A stretch of 18,628 nucleotides of DNA from an uncultured Dorea sp. Its GTDB lineage: Bacteria > Bacillota > Clostridia > Lachnospirales > Lachnospiraceae. Location: contig CAQNVT010000248.1 in NCBI GenBank assembly GCA_948844705.1, forward strand, positions 1-18,628. The letters run 5' to 3'. This document shows positions 15,769 through 18,628 of this stretch, one piece after another. The position numbers and the translations under genes were made by a program. Position 1 is the first letter of the stretch; each line of letters starts with the position of its first letter. The notes under the pieces were generated by a model that did not search any database, was not told the origin of the DNA, and was given only the letters and a program-made list of their open reading frames with translations.

Positions 15769-16485
15769 ATGAATATTACTGTTATAAATGGAACAGAAAA
15801 GCACGGTGTAACCTATCGCCTGAAAGAAATATTTTTAGCAGAATTTAAGGATAAAGCGAATATTACGCAGTATTATCTTCCAAAGGATTGTCCCAATTTT
15901 TGCAGCGGATGTATAAGCTGTACGATAAATGGGGAAAACACCTGCAAAGACGCAGAATACATCGAAAAAATAGATAAATCGCTTGTAGAAGCTGATTTGA
16001 TTGTAATGACCTCCCCTGCATATGTGTTTCACGTTACGGGTGCAATGAAAGCATTTCTCGACCATTTTGCTTACCGCTGGCTGCCTCACCGCCCTGCTCC
16101 CGAAATGTTTGGAAAACGGGCAGTGATTATCACGCAGTGCCTGGGCGCAGGAGCAAAAGCAGCGGCAAAGGATATCAGACACAGCTTATCCTGGTGGGGA
16201 ATTTCTGAAATCGGAATATTCACCGGCACATTGACGAGCGATATTGTTTGGGACAAGCTTTCAGAAAAGAAGCGGGCAGAACTGACAAAAAAAATGAAAA
16301 GGCTATCGCAAAAGTTTGCACAGATAGATTATACAAATCCTGCACATACAAATTTTAACACAAAAATTAAATTTTCCTTTTGCCGTATGCTGCAGCAATC
16401 GCTGCATAAAGACGACCCCGAATATCTCGATGGAAAATATTGGTCACAGCAAGGCTGGCTTGGCAAAACCAGACCATGGAAATAA
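15769..16485 (+). CDS. Flavodoxin-fold NAD(P)H/FMN oxidoreductase, cysteine-rich
   Basis: A 238-residue flavodoxin-like protein. INGTEKHGVTYRL (7-18) is the FMN phosphate loop, and TSPAYVFHVTGAMKAFLDHF (81-100) is the flavin-contact segment of the NADPH-dependent FMN reductase family. Between them CPNFCSGCISC plus one more Cys (Cys41, 45, 48, 51, 59) forms a cysteine cluster. The cluster is seen in iron-sulfur flavoproteins, so a bound Fe-S centre is possible, though spacing alone does not prove it. About 50 extra C-terminal residues follow the flavodoxin core. Cytoplasmic; the likely role is reduction of quinones, nitro compounds or similar stress substrates. GGAGG lies about 9 bases upstream. 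It is co-transcribed with tetR. Confidence 0.85.
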   Translation: MNITVINGTEKHGVTYRLKEIFLAEFKDKANITQYYLPKDCPNFCSGCISCTINGENTCKDAEYIEKIDKSLVEADLIVMTSPAYVFHVTGAMKAFLDHFAYRWLPHRPAPEMFGKRAVIITQCLGAGAKAAAKDIRHSLSWWGISEIGIFTGTLTSDIVWDKLSEKKRAELTKKMKRLSQKFAQIDYTNPAHTNFNTKIKFSFCRMLQQSLHKDDPEYLDGKYWSQQGWLGKTRPWK

Positions 16486-16486
16486 C

Positions 16487-16521
16487 GGAGATGCCCATAT
16501 CGGACATCCCCGCATATTTTT
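16487..16521. terminator. Terminator-like hairpin between convergent genes
   Basis: GGAGATG (16487-16493) pairs with CATCCCC (16505-16511) around an 11-base loop; one A-C mismatch reading right, a G-U pair reading left. A T5 run (16517-16521) follows on the plus strand. It lies between the flavodoxin stop and the AICAR formyltransferase stop, where a terminator is expected, but the stem is modest. Confidence 0.5.
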
Positions 16522-17698
16522 AATGATGGAACAGGCGAAGTCCCGTAAACGCCATCACCATTCCGTATTTATTACATGCCTCGATCACATTGTCATCTCT
16601 CACAGAGCCGCCCGGCTGCGCCACATATTTCACGCCGCTCCTGTGCGCCCGCTCAATGTTATCTCCAAACGGGAAGAACGCGTCGGAGCCGAGTGAAACG
16701 TCCGTCATCTTATCAAGCCACTCTCTCTTTGCCTCCCTTGTAAATACCTCCGGCTTCTCTTTGAAAATCTTCTCCCATGCGCCGTCCGCAAGTACATCCA
16801 TGTAATCCTCGCCGATATACAGGTCGATCGCATTATCCCTGTCCGCGCGGCGGATAGAATCTACGAACGGAAGGTTCATTACCTGCGGGGACTGTCTCAG
16901 CCACCAGTTGTCTGCCTTCTGGCCGGCAAGACGTGTACAGTGGATTCTGGACTGCTGTCCGGCGCCGATTCCGATCGCCTGTCCGTCCTTTACAAAGCAT
17001 ACGGAATTGGACTGTGTATATTTTAACGTGATCATAGAAATCGCAAGATCGATCTTTGCCTGCTCCGTCAGCTCTTTGTTGTCCGTCACAATATTTGCAA
17101 AGAATTCCTCGTCGATCTTTAATTCATTTCTGCCCTGCTCAAAGGTAATTCCGAACACATCCTTATGCTCCGATGCCTCCGGCTTATATTCGGGATCGAT
17201 CTTTATAACATTATAATTTCCGTTTTTCTTCTGCTTCAGAATCTCCAGCGCTTCCTCTGTATATCCCGGCGCGATCACACCGTCGGAAACCTCTCTCTTG
17301 ATCAGCCTTGCCGTGTCCGCATCGCAGACATCGGAAAGAGAGATAAAGTCGCCGAAGGAGGACATTCGGTCCGCGCCCCGCGCTCTCGCGTACGCACAGG
17401 CAAGCGGTGATAACCCGCCCAGATCGTCTACCCAGTAGATCCTGGCAAGGGTATCGCTAAGAGGAAGCCCTACCGCCGCTCCTGCCGGTGACACATGCTT
17501 AAAGGATGTTGCCGCCGGAAGCCCGGTTGCCCTTTTAAGCTCGCTTACAAGCTGCCATCCGTTAAATGCATCCAGAAAATTAATATAACCCGGCTTTCCG
17601 TTCAGCACCTCGATCGGGAGGTCGCTTCCGTCCGCCATATAGATCCTGGACGGCTTCTGATTCGGGTTACAGCCATATTTTAACTCTAATTCTTTCAT
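16520..17698 (-). CDS. purH: Stand-alone AICAR formyltransferase (PurH C-terminal-type)
   Basis: A 392-residue enzyme of the AICARFT family. It transfers a formyl group from 10-formyl-tetrahydrofolate to AICAR, giving FAICAR, the penultimate step of IMP synthesis. KYGCNPNQ (7-14), SFKHVSPAGAAVG with the catalytic Lys67-His68 pair, QSNSV, and a PFGD... AQPGGSVRD block near the end are visible. There is no fused IMP cyclohydrolase (MGS-like) domain as in normal ~510-residue PurH. That activity is supplied by the separate gene immediately upstream. ATG at 17698 with GGAGGAG overlapping the upstream stop; 14 bases separate the two genes, so they form an operon. Confidence 0.93.
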   Translation of the reverse strand: MKELELKYGCNPNQKPSRIYMADGSDLPIEVLNGKPGYINFLDAFNGWQLVSELKRATGLPAATSFKHVSPAGAAVGLPLSDTLARIYWVDDLGGLSPLACAYARARGADRMSSFGDFISLSDVCDADTARLIKREVSDGVIAPGYTEEALEILKQKKNGNYNVIKIDPEYKPEASEHKDVFGITFEQGRNELKIDEEFFANIVTDNKELTEQAKIDLAISMITLKYTQSNSVCFVKDGQAIGIGAGQQSRIHCTRLAGQKADNWWLRQSPQVMNLPFVDSIRRADRDNAIDLYIGEDYMDVLADGAWEKIFKEKPEVFTREAKREWLDKMTDVSLGSDAFFPFGDNIERAHRSGVKYVAQPGGSVRDDNVIEACNKYGMVMAFTGLRLFHH

Positions 17699-17712
17699 CT
17701 TACATACTCCTC

Positions 17713-18426
17713 CTACCGGTTCTTATTTACAATCCTTGTCTTATAGGTTCCGTCTGCAATGTTGATATAACGTACAAAGAGTGAAACCTTGTTGTCCTCA
17801 TTCAGGCTGTTCCACAATGTATCTGTAAAAGCATCCATGTCGTCCGGAACAGACACAAGCTTCGGCTCGCCCTCAAAGCTTGGAAGCGGATTTCCGTCAC
17901 ATTTGTATGTATGTATGAAATGTCCCTCTCCGGCCGCCGGGTTCTCATATGCAAATGTATAGCGGCTGCAGCCTTCCGGCCTTCCGTTATTGCTCTTTAA
18001 AATGGACATTGCATAATTATAGGTTCCGTTTTCAATATGCATGATTCCGGAAATTCTTGGAGTATAATTCGGTCCGTCCGGCTCAAATTCCCTGCTTCTT
18101 AAGGACTGTTCGAAGGTGAGCTGCTTATCCATTCCCTCATAAATCGTATCCGTCTGGTCGCCGTTGGTTACGATCGTCTTATTGCCGAGCACACGGACCG
18201 GCGCATAGATGATCAGGCTCGGATCCTTAAGCTTCGCCGGATCAAAGGCCTGCGTCCGAATTCCTTCGCCGTCCTCTACAAATATACGGTTGCGGCTGTT
18301 CTCGCTTCTTCCCATAATAAAATAGGCTGTCACTGCACTTTTTCCGTCCGCACTCTTTCCGATTATGATGCCGCGGCCCGGATAAGAATTCTCCTGTAGT
18401 TCCTTCTCAAGATTCAACATTTCCAT
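17713..18426 (-). CDS. purO: Archaeal-type IMP cyclohydrolase (PurO-like)
   Basis: A 237-residue enzyme matching the PurO-type IMP cyclohydrolase family: YPGRGI (15-20), FIMGRSENSRNR (36-47), PNYTPRI (119-125). It closes FAICAR to IMP, the final step of purine synthesis, and replaces the PurH cyclohydrolase domain absent from the adjacent formyltransferase. ATG at 18426 has AAGGAG (18435-18440) 8 bases upstream; ATG at 18420 is an alternative. A promoter is visible at 18471-18499. The family was first defined in methanogens but is also known in Clostridia, so it is unusual mechanistically rather than a sign of recent transfer. Confidence 0.93.
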   Translation of the reverse strand: MEMLNLEKELQENSYPGRGIIIGKSADGKSAVTAYFIMGRSENSRNRIFVEDGEGIRTQAFDPAKLKDPSLIIYAPVRVLGNKTIVTNGDQTDTIYEGMDKQLTFEQSLRSREFEPDGPNYTPRISGIMHIENGTYNYAMSILKSNNGRPEGCSRYTFAYENPAAGEGHFIHTYKCDGNPLPSFEGEPKLVSVPDDMDAFTDTLWNSLNEDNKVSLFVRYINIADGTYKTRIVNKNR

Positions 18427-18450
18427 GAATACTTCTCCTTTAATTTATTG

Positions 18451-18515
18451 TTTGTGTTAATGACACCATTATTATATATAAAATGGACATGTTTTTCCAG
18501 TAGTATTTGTGTTAA
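18451..18515. repeat. TTTGTGTTAA direct repeats around the purO promoter
   Basis: TTTGTGTTAA occurs at 18451-18460 and again at 18506-18515, flanking the promoter. The first copy is part of a palindrome GTGT-TAATG-ACAC (18454-18466) lying just downstream of the -10. This may be a regulator site for the purine genes or for the divergent reading frame; identity unknown. Confidence 0.35.
18471..18499 (-). promoter_or_regulatory. Predicted promoter of the purO-purH operon
   Basis: Minus strand: -10 TATAAT (18476..18471, 6/6), 17-base spacer, -35 TGGAAA (18499..18494, 4/6), about 45 bases before the purO ATG. The leader is too short for a purine riboswitch and none is seen. Confidence 0.6.
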
Positions 18516-18550
18516 AATGTATTTACTATAAAAGATTTGGAGGACCAATC

Positions 18551-18628
18551 ATGAAAAAGAAGAAATGCTAAGACAAAAATATGAAGACAATTATGCTTTA
18601 TACTTAGAAGCAATAGATAAATTTATAA
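18551..18628 (+). pseudogene. Start of a divergent gene cut by the right edge, apparently frame-shifted
   Basis: GGAGG at 18539-18543 is 7 bases before ATG 18551, yet that frame gives only MKKKKC and then TAA (18569-18571). A -1 shift in the A-rich run would join an open frame (HEKEEMLRQKYEDNYALYL...) that stays open to the window end. ATG 18565 starts that frame but has only a weak ribosome binding site. It could be a real gene starting at 18565, a sequencing or natural indel, or a leader peptide. Too short to name. Confidence 0.35.

Noticed and set aside
15597..15848. Plus-strand 83-codon frame across the tetR/flavodoxin junction
   Set aside because: Out-of-frame shadow of two well-supported genes, no ribosome binding site.
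16430..16696. Plus-strand 88-codon frame at the convergent junction
   Set aside because: Overlaps the flavodoxin end and is antisense to the formyltransferase C-terminus, crossing the hairpin; no family features.

Overview
The window looks like a piece of a low-to-mid GC Gram-positive clostridial chromosome, most likely a Lachnospiraceae-type gut anaerobe. The support is strong GGAGG ribosome binding sites, a LytTR/GHKL two-component pair, an M16C peptidase, and an archaeal-type IMP cyclohydrolase beside a stand-alone AICAR formyltransferase. The species cannot be read from the sequence.

Region 1 (1-11829, all minus strand, transcribed right to left) is a co-directional block of nine genes that looks like one functional unit. 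It starts with a 899-residue membrane-anchored surface protein and a 191-residue lipoprotein. Together they carry five copies of a ~115-140 residue domain I do not recognise. A REP-like perfect-looking hairpin follows, then two ABC exporter half-transporters overlapping by 4 bases (probable heterodimer). Next come a trigger-factor-like chaperone lacking the ribosome-binding domain, a small thioredoxin-like protein (CGAC), a GHKL sensor kinase, a LytTR response regulator, and an NlpC/P60 wall hydrolase with a hexapeptide-repeat linker that runs off the left edge. A 10-bp direct repeat with a 21-bp period sits upstream of the promoter of the first gene. This is the geometry expected for a LytTR regulator, so the kinase/regulator pair near the end of the block probably controls the block itself.

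Region 2 (12011-14932, minus) is a presequence-protease-like M16C metallopeptidase.

Region 3 (15131-16521, plus) is an AT-richer two-gene cassette: a TetR repressor with two near-identical operators in its own promoter, and a flavodoxin-fold, cysteine-rich NAD(P)H/FMN oxidoreductase. It converges on region 4 at a terminator-like hairpin.

Region 4 (16520-18426, minus) holds the last two steps of IMP synthesis as separate proteins: PurO-type IMP cyclohydrolase, then AICAR formyltransferase. A divergent, incomplete and possibly frameshifted reading frame begins at the right edge.

No tRNA, rRNA, CRISPR array or transposase gene was seen. No gene-free stretch exceeds about 240 bases.
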